From: Pseudomonadota bacterium
Lineage (GTDB): Bacteria > Pseudomonadota > Alphaproteobacteria > Sphingomonadales > Sphingomonadaceae
Assembly: GCA_021794525.1 (NCBI GenBank)
Contig: JAJYQP010000006.1
Coordinates: 1-64,000 of the forward strand
DNA: 64,000 bases
Direction of reading: 5' to 3'
Below the pieces are notes generated by a model, which searched no databases, was not told the origin of the DNA, and saw nothing but the letters and a program-made list of their open reading frames with translations. Shown one piece after another: positions 7,263 to 16,399 of this stretch. The translations under genes were made by a program, and so were the position numbers. Every line of letters begins with the position of its first letter. Position 1 is the first letter of the stretch.

Positions 7263-9605
7263 ATGGCCAGCAGAGCAGCCCCCAAACCCGACTGGAAGGC
7301 GACCTTCCGCCGTGCCCTTGCCCGCGCGGGCGAGATGATCGGCGCCGGTTTCTTCGCCGCGCTGGCGCTGTTCCTGGCGCTCGCGCTGGTGAGCTATACC
7401 CAGACCGATCCCAGCGGATCGACCGCGGCCGCGCGCGACGGCATCGCCAACTGGATGGGCGCGCCGGGCGCCTGGGCGAGCGACAAGGCGCTGGGCTGGT
7501 TCGGCCTGCCTTCTGTCCTTCTCTTGCCCTTACTCTACGTCGCGGCCCGGCGGCTGTGGCTGGAGGTCGAGACCGAGGGTGAAGCGGAAACGGGCCCGTG
7601 GTGGCGACCCTTCGGGCTGCTGCTGGTCGCCATTGCCCTGCTCGGCACGGTCATCGCGCTGATGTTCGATGGCGCGAAAAGCAGCCTTCCCGCCGGACCC
7701 GGCGGGCTCGCGGGCCTCCTGGGTGCGCGCGGTATCGAGGCGCTCGCGGGCCGCTTCGGCGACGGGGCGCAGGGCTGGGTCACCACCGGCCTCGCGCTCA
7801 CCGCGCTGGCGGGCGGCATGGGGCTGGCGGGCAAGGTCTTCGCGCTCGACTGGCGGCGCTTCCTGACGCTCCCCGATTTCCTCCACCGCGCGCGCGACGT
7901 CGACCCGCGTGCCATCGTGCCGCTCCCGGGGCGCAAGGTCAGCAAGCGCGTTCCCGCGCCGGTCAGCGACGATGACGACGATGCCGACGATGCGCTGCCC
8001 GTGCGCCGCGCGCCCGACATTCCCGACCCCGCGGAGGCCCCGCGCCGCGCCGCCGTCGCCGCTAAGCCCAGGCAGCGCGACATGTTCGCGCAATACGAAC
8101 TGCCGAGCATCGAGCTGCTCGCCCCGCCGCCTGCCGAAAAGGCGGTCAAGCTCGACAAGCTGGCGCTGGAACGCAACGCCCGCCTGCTCGAAACCGTGCT
8201 CGACGATTTCAACGTCAAGGGGGAGATCACCGCGGTCCGCGCCGGCCCCGTCGTCACCATGTACGAGCTGGAGCCCGCGCCCGGCATCAAGGCCAGCCGC
8301 ATCATCGGCCTTGCCGAAGACATCGCCCGCAACATGAGCGCGATCTCGGCGCGCGTTTCGCCGATTCCGGGCAAGACCGTCATGGGCATCGAGCTTCCCA
8401 ATGCCGACCGCCAGACCGTCAGTTATCGCGAGCTGGTGGAAAGCGCCGCCTTCGTCGACAGCAAGGGCGCGCTGCCGATCATCCTGGGCAAGGATATCGC
8501 GGGCGAGCCGATCATCGCCGACCTCGCCGCCATGCCGCATTTGCTGGTCGCGGGCACAACCGGATCGGGCAAGTCGGTCGGGCTCAACACCATCCTTTTG
8601 AGCCTGCTCTACCGTTTCACGCCCACCGAGTGCCGCCTGATCCTGATCGATCCCAAGGTGCTCGAACTCAAGACCTACGACGACATTCCGCATCTTCTCA
8701 GCCCCGTGGTCACCGAACCGGCGAAGTCGATCCGCGCGCTCAAGTGGGCGGTCGAGGAGATGGAGAAACGCTACCGGATGATGAGCAGCGTCAATTCGCG
8801 CAACATCGCCGGTTTCAACGAGAAGGTGCGCGCCGCCATCGCCAGGGGCTCACCGCTCGGCCGCAGAGTGCAGACCGGTTTCGACCCCGAGACCGGCGAG
8901 GAGCTCTACGAGGAGGAGCAGCTCGATTACGAGGTGCTGCCGCAGATCGTGCTGATCGTCGACGAGCTGGCGGACCTCATGGTCACCGTCGGCAAAGAGA
9001 TCGAGGTGCTGATCCAGCGCCTCAGCCAGAAGAGCCGCGCGGCGGGCATCCACCTCATCATGGCGACGCAGCGCCCGAGCGTCGATGTCATCACCGGCGT
9101 CATCAAGGCGAACCTGCCGACGCGCATCAGCTTCAAGGTCACCAGCCGCATCGACAGCCGCACCATCCTCGGCGAGCAGGGCGCCGAGCAGCTGCTGGGC
9201 AAGGGCGACATGCTCTACAAGCCCAACACCGGCGCCATGATCCGCGTCCACGGGCCTTTCGTGGCGGACGAGGAGGTCGAGCGCGTGGCCGACCACTGGC
9301 GCGGCCAGGGTTCGCCCGATTACGTCGACGCCGTGACCGAGGAACCCGAGGACGGCGGCGGCTTCGGCTTCGACGACGACGTCACCGCTTCCGACAATCC
9401 CGAGGAACGCAAATACCGCCAGGCCTGCCAGATCGTGTTCGAATACCAGAAGGCATCGGGCTCATGGCTCCAGCGCCAGATGGGCGTCGGTTACAACACC
9501 GCCGCCAAGTGGATCGAGCGCATGGAGGAAGATGGCTTCGTGGGGCCGGCGAACCATGTGGGAAGGCGGGAGATTTATAGGGACAAGGATGGGAATCCGC
9601 TCTAG
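7263..9605 (+). CDS. ftsK: DNA translocase FtsK
   Basis: Septum-located, membrane-anchored hexameric ATPase that pumps chromosome termini and activates XerCD recombination at dif. The protein has 780 residues. An N-terminal multi-helix membrane domain (residues about 20-190) is followed by a short Asp/Pro-rich linker and the RecA-like motor, with Walker A AGTTGSGKSVG near 430, Walker B in QIVLIVDELADLMV and ATQRPSVDVITG. The C-terminal gamma winged helix recognises KOPS (GYNTAAKWIERMEEDGFVG). The linker is short, as is common in Alphaproteobacteria. An in-frame TTG at 7227 is rejected as start because it overlaps the putative -35 box; the ATG at 7263 fits the family start. Confidence 0.96.
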   Translation: MASRAAPKPDWKATFRRALARAGEMIGAGFFAALALFLALALVSYTQTDPSGSTAAARDGIANWMGAPGAWASDKALGWFGLPSVLLLPLLYVAARRLWLEVETEGEAETGPWWRPFGLLLVAIALLGTVIALMFDGAKSSLPAGPGGLAGLLGARGIEALAGRFGDGAQGWVTTGLALTALAGGMGLAGKVFALDWRRFLTLPDFLHRARDVDPRAIVPLPGRKVSKRVPAPVSDDDDDADDALPVRRAPDIPDPAEAPRRAAVAAKPRQRDMFAQYELPSIELLAPPPAEKAVKLDKLALERNARLLETVLDDFNVKGEITAVRAGPVVTMYELEPAPGIKASRIIGLAEDIARNMSAISARVSPIPGKTVMGIELPNADRQTVSYRELVESAAFVDSKGALPIILGKDIAGEPIIADLAAMPHLLVAGTTGSGKSVGLNTILLSLLYRFTPTECRLILIDPKVLELKTYDDIPHLLSPVVTEPAKSIRALKWAVEEMEKRYRMMSSVNSRNIAGFNEKVRAAIARGSPLGRRVQTGFDPETGEELYEEEQLDYEVLPQIVLIVDELADLMVTVGKEIEVLIQRLSQKSRAAGIHLIMATQRPSVDVITGVIKANLPTRISFKVTSRIDSRTILGEQGAEQLLGKGDMLYKPNTGAMIRVHGPFVADEEVERVADHWRGQGSPDYVDAVTEEPEDGGGFGFDDDVTASDNPEERKYRQACQIVFEYQKASGSWLQRQMGVGYNTAAKWIERMEEDGFVGPANHVGRREIYRDKDGNPL

Positions 9606-9611
9606 CTGCGA

Positions 9612-10052
9612 TCAGCTCCCTACCGGCTTCGAATGGCCGTGGTGGCGCAGGAAGTCCTCGTCGATCCTGTCGATCAGCTTCTGGCCTTCCTTTTCTCCCG
9701 CCTGACGCCGCAAAATTTCGTCGATCTTTGCCTCGAGCCGGTCGTCGTTCTCCTTCGAGGACGGTGAACCGAGGTAAAGGAAGTACGCTAGCCCGACGAC
9801 CTGCCAGAGCAGCTGGAGGAACTCCGACTGCCAGTTCTCGAAGGTTTCGCGCAGGATCTGGTTGGCGAAGGGGGTAAACTTGGGCCGTTCGCCGTGAGTG
9901 CGGGCCTCCTCCGAAAAATCGAGCCAGCCGAAGTACCAATGCAACACAGCGGAAACCAGGAAAAAGGCCAGCGTAATCCAAGCGTAGCTGTATTTGCCCA
10001 GCATTCCGTGCCTTTTGGCGCTGCGCTCCGTGCTCTCGGGAGAATCGGTCAT
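9612..10052 (-). CDS. DUF6766-family small membrane protein
   Basis: A 146-residue inner-membrane protein of unknown function that I place in the DUF6766 group from its layout. It has a first hydrophobic helix after KYSYAW (residues about 20-42), an acidic loop, the segment NWQSEFLQLLWQVVGLAYFL with a second helix, and then a charged C-terminal tail with GSPSSKENDDRLEAKIDEILR. The ATG at 10052 has a clear GAGGAG ribosome site; longer frames upstream run through the ald fragment and are not used. It converges on ftsK with only 6 bp between stops. A sigma-54-like promoter motif lies upstream at 10092-10107. Confidence 0.8.
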   Translation of the reverse strand: MTDSPESTERSAKRHGMLGKYSYAWITLAFFLVSAVLHWYFGWLDFSEEARTHGERPKFTPFANQILRETFENWQSEFLQLLWQVVGLAYFLYLGSPSSKENDDRLEAKIDEILRRQAGEKEGQKLIDRIDEDFLRHHGHSKPVGS

Positions 10053-10091
10053 CGCGTGCTCCTCTGTCCCAATGCCGCCGCAACGCCGTTT

Positions 10092-10107
10092 GGCAAAATT
10101 TGTGCCA
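10092..10107 (-). promoter_or_regulatory. Sigma-54-like -24/-12 element before the DUF6766 gene
   Basis: Reading the minus strand, TGGCAC-N5-TTGCC has the exact 10-nt spacing between the GG and GC doublets that RpoN promoters need. It would start transcription about 28 nt before the ATG at 10052. Presence of RpoN in this organism is not shown. Apart from this element I see nothing coding in 10053-10181. Confidence 0.4.
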
Positions 10108-10181
10108 CGCTTGCGGTTTCGAACCCGAAGGCCTGCACGAGATCGCCGGACAGGCCTTGCTTGCCGCGATACGGTGGCATT

Positions 10182-10395
10182 TTGTAACGGCGCGCGCGAG
10201 GGGAATCCGATGCGCGTCGGGCGCTCCAAGGAAATCAAGAACCACGATATCGCGTCGGCCTGACGCCCGAGAGTGCGGGGGAGCTTGTCCCCCAGGGCAA
10301 CGAGGTCTGGATCGAGACCGGCGCGGGCGAGGGCATCGTGGCTTCGACGAGGAGTAGAAGGGGGCGCGGGCGAAGATCGTCGACGGGGATTCCGG
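10182..10395 (+). pseudogene. Truncated, frameshifted duplicate of the 5-prime end of ald
   Basis: This stretch aligns by eye, nearly base for base, with 10922-11140, which is the ribosome-site region and first 60 or so codons of the intact alanine dehydrogenase gene. The copied ATG is at 10210 (MRVG.SKEIKNH.). A one-base deletion after AACCACG breaks the frame within 17 codons. A second single-base loss near GGCTTC and an in-frame TAG follow. Similarity ends after GATCGTCGACGGG. The homology also covers about 25 bp upstream of the start (TTGTAACGGC). It is a partial duplication in decay and not an expressed gene. Confidence 0.9.
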
Positions 10396-10449
10396 GGGGA
10401 CACAAAACCCGATTGCCTAGACATGATGCTGGCAACCTAGCCCAAGCAC

Positions 10450-10556
10450 CGTCGCCCCCGGCTTGACCCGGGGCAGGGCTTTTCTTCGAACCCTGCGTGA
10501 GAACCGAGGTGCTGCGCCGGAAGAAGGCGGGAGCCCGGATAAAGTCCGGGGTGACG
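10450..10556. repeat. Intergenic repeat copy A (about 107 bp)
   Basis: It begins CGTCGCCCCCGGCTTGACCC and ends CCCGGATAAAGTCCGGGGTG, with imperfectly complementary ends. Ordered matches (GCTTTTCTT, CGCCGGAAGAA) to 56664-56772 show both are one repeat family. It sits between the ald fragment and intact ald. I see no credible gene in the surrounding 10396-10951. Confidence 0.7.
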
Positions 10557-10798
10557 AAGAAGGAGAAAGTGGAGCACAGCCGCCGCTATGGCTTCGCCCC
10601 GCGAATGCCCGTTGGCCTTCCCACATGAAAGAACAAAAAGCGAACTTCCTTCTTGCAATGTTGGAATTCGGCTGTGAATCTGGGTCTGCTCCGGGGCGGG
10701 AGATGTTGGCGTGGAATCGAAAACGGCCCTCAAATCGGCATTGTGTCACCCAGCGATGTACGAAAACACGGCTTTTCAATCGCTTGAGCGGCAAATGG

Positions 10799-10828
10799 CA
10801 TGGGTGACACATGGGTGACACGTGTAAC
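10799..10828. promoter_or_regulatory. Tandem 11-bp repeats and palindrome upstream of ald
   Basis: CATGGGTGACA occurs twice head to tail (10799-10809, 10810-10820), spaced one helical turn. It runs into the near-palindrome GTGACACGTGTAAC (10815-10828, 12 of 14 positions symmetric). A reverse TGTCACC lies at 10744-10750. The arrangement looks like an operator, and the regulator is unknown. Confidence 0.45.
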
Positions 10829-10951
10829 CCTGTCGCGGCGGGCATCCGGGGTGGATCGCGCATTCCGGCGTCGGGATCGGATCGCTCTTGCCGACCCCCG
10901 CTTGCCCCCAACCGGTCACAGTTGTAACGGCCCGCCCGAGGAGAATACCCC

Positions 10952-12064
10952 ATGCGCGTCGGTTGCCCCAAGGAAATCAAGAACCACGAATATCGCGTCG
11001 GCCTGACGCCGGAGAGCGCGGGGGAGCTTGTCCACCAGGGCAACGAGGTCTGGATCGAGACCGGCGCGGGCGCGGGCATCGGGGCTTCGGACGAGGAATA
11101 CAAGGGCGCGGGTGCCAAGATCGTCGACGGGCCCGACCCGATTTTCGCCGAATGCGAGATGGTGGTGAAGGTCAAGGAGCCGCAGGCCGTCGAGCGCGCC
11201 AAGCTGCGCCGCGGCCAGGTCCTCTACACCTACCTCCACCTCGCGCCCGATCCCGAGCAGACCAGGGAGCTGGTCGAAAGCGGCGTCACCGCGATTGCCT
11301 ACGAGACCGTCACCGGGCCGAACAACACGCTCCCGCTCCTGAAACCCATGAGCCAGGTCGCGGGGCGGATGAGTATCCAGGCCGGCGCCAGCGCGCTGGA
11401 GAAGGCACACGGCGGGCGCGGGGTGCTGCTCGGCGGCGTTCCCGGCGTGCTGCCGGGCAAGGTTGTCGTCATCGGCGGCGGCGTGGTCGGCTTCAACGCC
11501 GCGCAGATGGCGGTGGGGCTGGGGGCGGACGTCACCATCCTCGACCGCGATCCCGAGGTGCTCGAGAAGCTCGGCGTGCATTTCGAAAGCCGCGCCAAGA
11601 CCCGCTTCTCAAACAAGGCGGCGCTGGAAGAGGAGGTCTGCGGCGCCGATCTCATCATCGGCGCGGTGCTGATCCCCGGCGCCGCCGCGCCCAAGCTCGT
11701 CACCCGCGAGATGCTCAAGTGCATGAAGCCGGGCAGCGTGCTGGTCGACGTGGCGATCGACCAGGGCGGCTGCTTCGAGACCAGCCGGGCCACCACTCAT
11801 GCCGAACCGACCTATGTAATTGACGAGGTGGTGCATTACTGCGTCGCCAATATGCCCGGCGCGGTGGCGCGCACCAGCACCTATGCGCTGAACAATGTGA
11901 CTTTGCCGCACGCTCTGAAGATCGCGCAACTGGGATGGCAGGGCGCGCTCAGGGCCAACCCGCATCTCGCGGCAGGTCTGAATGTCCACGACGGCCAGGT
12001 AACCTATGCCGCCGTTGCCGAGGAGCTGGGCTACCCCCATGTTTCCGTGGATAAATTTCTTTGA
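10952..12064 (+). CDS. ald: Alanine dehydrogenase
   Basis: NAD-dependent interconversion of L-alanine with pyruvate plus ammonium, linking carbon and nitrogen use. The 370-residue protein matches the family from end to end: [20 protein letters not shown] at the N-terminus, the catalytic lysine in VVKVKEP (about residue 74), the catalytic histidine in YTYLHLAP (about 95), the Rossmann motif VIGGGVVG (about 173-180), and the C-terminal [13 protein letters not shown] and PGAVARTST segments. The ATG has a GAGGAGAA ribosome site. A broken copy of its 5-prime end lies 0.7 kb upstream, and a candidate operator is at 10799-10828. Confidence 0.97.
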   Translation: MRVGCPKEIKNHEYRVGLTPESAGELVHQGNEVWIETGAGAGIGASDEEYKGAGAKIVDGPDPIFAECEMVVKVKEPQAVERAKLRRGQVLYTYLHLAPDPEQTRELVESGVTAIAYETVTGPNNTLPLLKPMSQVAGRMSIQAGASALEKAHGGRGVLLGGVPGVLPGKVVVIGGGVVGFNAAQMAVGLGADVTILDRDPEVLEKLGVHFESRAKTRFSNKAALEEEVCGADLIIGAVLIPGAAAPKLVTREMLKCMKPGSVLVDVAIDQGGCFETSRATTHAEPTYVIDEVVHYCVANMPGAVARTSTYALNNVTLPHALKIAQLGWQGALRANPHLAAGLNVHDGQVTYAAVAEELGYPHVSVDKFL

Positions 12065-12132
12065 GCCGGACTAGGGGTTTTTACGGACCGTTAACCGAAG
12101 TCCTTTAACCATTCTCCGATTCCGGGGAAACG

Positions 12133-13851
12133 ATGCGCGCCTTTCTGTCACTTCTGCTGGCCATCGCGGCGGCGTTGCTCGCAACGCCGGCGGCGGCCGC
12201 GAGTGCGCCGGAGCAGCACCCGGCCTGCCACGCCGAGGGCACGGCCGGCGAAGCGATCGAGACAATCGTCGCCCAGCCCGCCCGCTGGCGCTGCGATGGT
12301 GGCGAGCCCGGCCTCGGGGCCGATGTCGCCCTTCTGTCCTTCCCCGTCGATCCCGCGGGCGAACTGCCGGCCTTCTTCGCGACACGCCCCGTATCATTCG
12401 GCAGCCTCACCCTGGCCGTCGTGCGCGATGGGAGGGTCGTCGCGAAGCAGACCCACCCCGCCGACAGCCTGGTTGTCGACGCGCAGGGGCGCCGGTTCCT
12501 CGTGCCGCTCCCAGCCCGTGCCGGTGCCGCCGATACCGTCGTCGTCGCCATCCACGGCGCGACGACGCGCGGCCTGTTCGGCGATGCCCGGCTCCACGCC
12601 GATAACCCGATGACCCGCGACAACGAAATGATGAAGCTGCTGGTGGCCGCGATCGTGTGCGGGATGCTGGCCATGCCGCTGTTCTTCAACGCCGCCTATT
12701 ACCGGGTGCTGCGCGAGAAATTCGTGCTCTGGCATCTGGCAGTCACCACGAGCCTGCTGCTGCAATGCCTGCTGACCTCGGGCGTGCTGGCACACTTCTT
12801 CGCGATCCCCGTGCCCGTGTTCGCGCGCACGTCGATCCTGTCCTTCTGCCTCGCGGTCGCCTCCGCGGCTGCGTTCTGCGCGGCGTTCATCGAGCCCAGG
12901 AAGCTCGATCCGCGGTTGCGCACCGGGCTCTACCTCGCCGCCGTGCAGGTGGTCGCGGTCTCGCTGTTCCACACCTTCCTGCCCAACGCCTTCCGCGCTT
13001 CCCAGACGGCGATCTACTACGCGAGCTTCCTGCCCGTGCTGGTGATCTTCGTCGCCGTTCTGATCGATGCCTCGCGCCGCGGGAGCCGCGCGGTGCGCTA
13101 CCAGATCGTGGCGTGGTTCCCCTTCCTGGTGATGGGCGTTATCCGGATCGTGACCATGCTCGTTCCCGCCTTGCGTCACGACGAGGCGATGGACCTGTTC
13201 TATGCCGCGATGGTGGTACAGAGCGTCGCTACCTCACTCGGCGTCGCCGATCGTTTCATGATGGTTCGTCGCCAGCGCGACCGCGCCGTGATCCGCGCCC
13301 AGTCGCTGGAGCGATTGTCGGAGCGCGATGCCCTGACCGGCCTCTACAATCGCCGCGCGCTCGACGGAGCGCTCGGCAATTTCGCGCACCAGGGATTCAC
13401 CGGCTTCGCGCTGTTCGACCTCGATCACTTCAAGCGCGTCAACGATACGCATGGCCACGCCACGGGGGACGCCGTGCTGCGGACCTTGGCCAACGTGCTG
13501 GGCACGCATGAGAATGCAGTCGCGGTGCGGATGGGCGGCGAGGAGTTCCTGCTGCTCCTGCGCGGCGAGAACGTCGCCGAGCGGGTCGAGCGCCTGCGCG
13601 AGGCGATCCCGGTGCGAATCGCGCGCAAGGTGGGCGAACTCGAAATGCTGGTCACCGCGAGCGCCGGCCTGGTCGAGGCCCCGGCGCGGCAATCACTGAG
13701 CGGCGACTTCGTCACGCTCTACCGCGCTGCCGACAACCTGCTCTACGAAGCCAAGCACAACGGCCGCAACCTGCTCGCGGCGATGACGCAATCGGACGTG
13801 AAGGACCGGCTAGTTGACGGCGATGACACGATCGCCGCGGCTGCAATCTAG
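12133..13851 (+). CDS. Membrane diguanylate cyclase with 7TM (DISM-like) sensor
   Basis: Predicted inner-membrane enzyme making cyclic di-GMP from two GTP. A signal sequence (residues 1-23) precedes a periplasmic beta-rich region (about 24-165), a block of about seven hydrophobic helices (about 170-380) as in 7TMR-DISM receptors, and a C-terminal GGDEF domain (about 398-560). The active-site loop reads MGGEEF near residue 466, so catalysis is expected. DALTGLYNRRAL and FDLDHFKRVNDTHGHATGD are intact. An RxxD inhibitory site is not evident five residues before the loop. Its stop codon overlaps that of the convergent thioesterase gene. The ligand is unknown. Confidence 0.9.
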   Translation: MRAFLSLLLAIAAALLATPAAAASAPEQHPACHAEGTAGEAIETIVAQPARWRCDGGEPGLGADVALLSFPVDPAGELPAFFATRPVSFGSLTLAVVRDGRVVAKQTHPADSLVVDAQGRRFLVPLPARAGAADTVVVAIHGATTRGLFGDARLHADNPMTRDNEMMKLLVAAIVCGMLAMPLFFNAAYYRVLREKFVLWHLAVTTSLLLQCLLTSGVLAHFFAIPVPVFARTSILSFCLAVASAAAFCAAFIEPRKLDPRLRTGLYLAAVQVVAVSLFHTFLPNAFRASQTAIYYASFLPVLVIFVAVLIDASRRGSRAVRYQIVAWFPFLVMGVIRIVTMLVPALRHDEAMDLFYAAMVVQSVATSLGVADRFMMVRRQRDRAVIRAQSLERLSERDALTGLYNRRALDGALGNFAHQGFTGFALFDLDHFKRVNDTHGHATGDAVLRTLANVLGTHENAVAVRMGGEEFLLLLRGENVAERVERLREAIPVRIARKVGELEMLVTASAGLVEAPARQSLSGDFVTLYRAADNLLYEAKHNGRNLLAAMTQSDVKDRLVDGDDTIAAAAI

Positions 13852-14243
13852 CCGCCCATGAAAGGCGCGGCTACCTCCGGCCGGATGCGCACCAGCCGCC
13901 CGCTCGCCTTGTCGAGCATCGCCCAGGTCGACCGCACCGACACCAGCTCCTTACCCGCCTCGTCGCGAAAGGTGACGCAGCGGTCGAAGCGAGCGCCCTT
14001 GGGCTCGCCGGGGATCCAGGTCTCGCCCAGCACCCGTGCGCCCTCGGCCACATTGCCGCGATAGTCGATCTCGTGCCGGGTCACGACCCAGACATAGGCC
14101 GCGATATGCTCGGGCGAAGCGACCGCGCGCCAGTGGGCGGTGGCGATGTCCTGCACCCAGCCGATCCAGACCGCGTTGTTGACATGGCCCAGCTCGTCGA
14201 TGTCGGCGGGCTGGGCCACGAAGGTCTGGGAGAACCGGCTCAC
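13848..14243 (-). CDS. Hotdog-fold acyl-CoA thioesterase (YbgC/4HBT family)
   Basis: Hotdog-fold thioesterase of about 131 residues. The family motif is the N-terminal FVAQPADIDELGHVNNAVWIGW, with the catalytic Asp-x-x-GHVNN arrangement, followed by VVTRHEIDYRGNV. The start is taken as the GTG at 14243. It overlaps the stop of the upstream S9 peptidase gene (GTGA) and has a GGGGAAGAAG ribosome site provided by that gene, so the pair should be translationally coupled. An ATG 27 nt further upstream is possible but lies inside the peptidase gene. The substrate chain cannot be predicted. Confidence 0.88.
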   Translation of the reverse strand: MSRFSQTFVAQPADIDELGHVNNAVWIGWVQDIATAHWRAVASPEHIAAYVWVVTRHEIDYRGNVAEGARVLGETWIPGEPKGARFDRCVTFRDEAGKELVSVRSTWAMLDKASGRLVRIRPEVAAPFMGG

Positions 14244-16399
14244 TTCTTCTTCCCCGGGTCCATCTGCCACAGGATGAAGGCGTATTCCTCGGCTACCTCG
14301 CGGATCGAATCGTAGCGGCCCGACTTGCCGCCGTGGCCGGCGCCCATGTTGGTCTTGAGCAGCAGCTCGTTGCCGTCGGTCTTAACCTCGCGCAGCCTGG
14401 CGACCCACTTGGCGGGTTCCCAATAGGTCACGCGGGGATCGTTGAGACCGCCCGTCACCAGCATCGGCGGATAGGCCTGCGCCACCACCTGGTCGTAGGG
14501 GCTGTAGCTGAGGATATAGGCGAAAGCCTGCTTGGACTTGATGGGATTGCCCCATTCCTGCCACTCGCCCGGCGTCAGCGGCAAGCTCTCGTCGAGCATG
14601 GTGTTGAGCACGTCGACGAAGGGTACATGGGCGACGACTGCGCCCCACAGCTCCGGGTTGGTGTTCGCGACCACGCCCATAAGTTCGCCCCCCGCGCTGC
14701 CGCCCGAGATGCTGATCTTCTTCTCGGCCGTGTAGCCCTTTGCGATCAGACCTTTGGCGACATCGACGAAATCGTTGAAAGTGTTGGTGCGCTCGTTGAG
14801 CTTGCCCTGGAGATACCAGCGCCGCCCGAGATCGTCGCCGCCGCGGATATGAGCGATGGCGAAGGCATAGCCGCGATCGACAAGGCTCAACCGCGTGGTC
14901 GAAAAGCCCGGAGGCACAGCATAGCCATAGGCGCCGTAGGCATAGAGGTGCAGCGGGCCCGCACCCTTGGGACGATCCTTGCGCATCATCACGCTGACCG
15001 GCACCTCGGTCCCGTCGCGCGCGGCGATGGTCAGGCGTTCGGTGGTGTAGAGGTTCTTGTCATAGCCGCTGGGGATCTCCTGCTGCTTGAGCAGGGTCAT
15101 GGTCCCCGTCTTTACATCGTAATCGTAGATCGATTCCGGTGTTACCATGCTTTCGTAGGCGAGCCGCAGCTTGGTGACGGCATATTCGGGATTGTTGTCG
15201 AGCCCGGCGGCGTAGCTTGCCTCCGGAAAGGCGATCGGGGTCATTTTGGTGACGTCCGAATAATCCCGAAGCTGGACCTGGTCGAGGCCGTTCAGGCGGC
15301 CCTCGGTGACGTAGAAATCCTCGAACAGATCGAAGCCGGAGAGGTAGAACTCGTCCGAGCCGGAAACCACGGTCGTCCACTCGCCCGGCTTGTCTAGGCT
15401 GGCGGTCGCGAGGCGGAAGTTGACGTGATCGTCGTTGCTGTGGACCCACAGTTTTGCGTCGCGCACGTCGATGTCGTATTCGACGCCCTTCGTGCGGGGT
15501 TTGATCAGGATCTGCTTGCCGGTGGGATCGTCGGCGCGGACGAGACGTACTTCGCTCGTCTCGTTGTCGCCGGTAGAGATCACCAGCCAGTCCTCCTGCG
15601 CCGACAGGCCGCTGCCGACGCGGAAGGTCTCGTCCGCTTCCTTATAGAGCTCGACGTCCTTGTCATTCGGCTCACCCAGGCGGTGCAGCCGGGCGTTGTC
15701 GACGCGCCATTCCTTGGTCGCGAGCCCATAGACGATGGCGGTATCGTTCGCGACCCACACCGGGCCGGACAGCGTGCCCGGAATCTCGTCGGGCAGCAGC
15801 TTGCCGGTGGCGAGATCCTTGATGCGGATAGTGAAACGTTCGGCCCCGCTGGTGTCGGTCGAATAGGCGAGATAGCGGCCGTTCTTCGAAACCGAAAAAG
15901 CGCCGAGGCGGAAATATTCCAGCCCCTCGGCAAGCTCGTTCTCGTCGAGAATCAGCACCTCCGCGCCGCCCGCGGAGGGTGTGCGATACCACTTGCGATA
16001 CTGCTGACCGGGCGAAAAGGCGGAGCGATAGATCCAGTCGCCATCCTTCTGGGGAACGGTGCTCTCGTCCTCCTTCAGCCGCGCCTTCATTTCCTCGAAC
16101 AGCGTATCGACGAGCTTGGCGTGCGGCTTCATCCGTGCCTCGAACCAGGCGTTCTCGGCCTTCAGGTGGTCGAGCACGTCCTTGTCGTCGACCGTCGGGT
16201 AGCTCTGATCCTTCAGCCAGTGATAGGGGTCTTCGATAGTGATGCCGTGGTGCGAATAGCTGTGAGCGCGCTTTTCGGCGACGGGGGGCTTGGTCGGGGC
16301 GGGCACGGTCACGGCGGGCTTGGTATCCTTGGCTATAAGCGGTGCGGGCAGGAGCGCCACCAGCGCGGCAGCACAGGCAATCGAAGGCGATTTCGGCAT
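14240..16399 (-). CDS. S9A prolyl oligopeptidase / oligopeptidase B-like, exported
   Basis: Serine oligopeptidase that cleaves short peptides; the 719-residue size fits the family. A signal peptide (residues 1-23, ending LIAKD) suggests periplasmic location. The N-terminal part (about 40-440) contains HHGITIEDPYHWLKD and the beta-propeller. The C-terminal alpha/beta-hydrolase domain carries the catalytic Ser in SGGSAGG (about 568), Asp in GGLNDPRV (about 654) and His in GAGHGG (about 687). Prolyl versus dibasic specificity cannot be settled by eye. It is divergent from the aminopeptidase P gene, and together they suggest peptide scavenging. It is coupled to the downstream thioesterase gene. 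Confidence 0.93.
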   Translation of the reverse strand: MPKSPSIACAAALVALLPAPLIAKDTKPAVTVPAPTKPPVAEKRAHSYSHHGITIEDPYHWLKDQSYPTVDDKDVLDHLKAENAWFEARMKPHAKLVDTLFEEMKARLKEDESTVPQKDGDWIYRSAFSPGQQYRKWYRTPSAGGAEVLILDENELAEGLEYFRLGAFSVSKNGRYLAYSTDTSGAERFTIRIKDLATGKLLPDEIPGTLSGPVWVANDTAIVYGLATKEWRVDNARLHRLGEPNDKDVELYKEADETFRVGSGLSAQEDWLVISTGDNETSEVRLVRADDPTGKQILIKPRTKGVEYDIDVRDAKLWVHSNDDHVNFRLATASLDKPGEWTTVVSGSDEFYLSGFDLFEDFYVTEGRLNGLDQVQLRDYSDVTKMTPIAFPEASYAAGLDNNPEYAVTKLRLAYESMVTPESIYDYDVKTGTMTLLKQQEIPSGYDKNLYTTERLTIAARDGTEVPVSVMMRKDRPKGAGPLHLYAYGAYGYAVPPGFSTTRLSLVDRGYAFAIAHIRGGDDLGRRWYLQGKLNERTNTFNDFVDVAKGLIAKGYTAEKKISISGGSAGGELMGVVANTNPELWGAVVAHVPFVDVLNTMLDESLPLTPGEWQEWGNPIKSKQAFAYILSYSPYDQVVAQAYPPMLVTGGLNDPRVTYWEPAKWVARLREVKTDGNELLLKTNMGAGHGGKSGRYDSIREVAEEYAFILWQMDPGKKK

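Noticed and set aside
10463-10807. 114-codon frame between the ald fragment and ald
   Set aside because: Largely derived from the intergenic repeat; composition and lack of a ribosome site argue against a gene.
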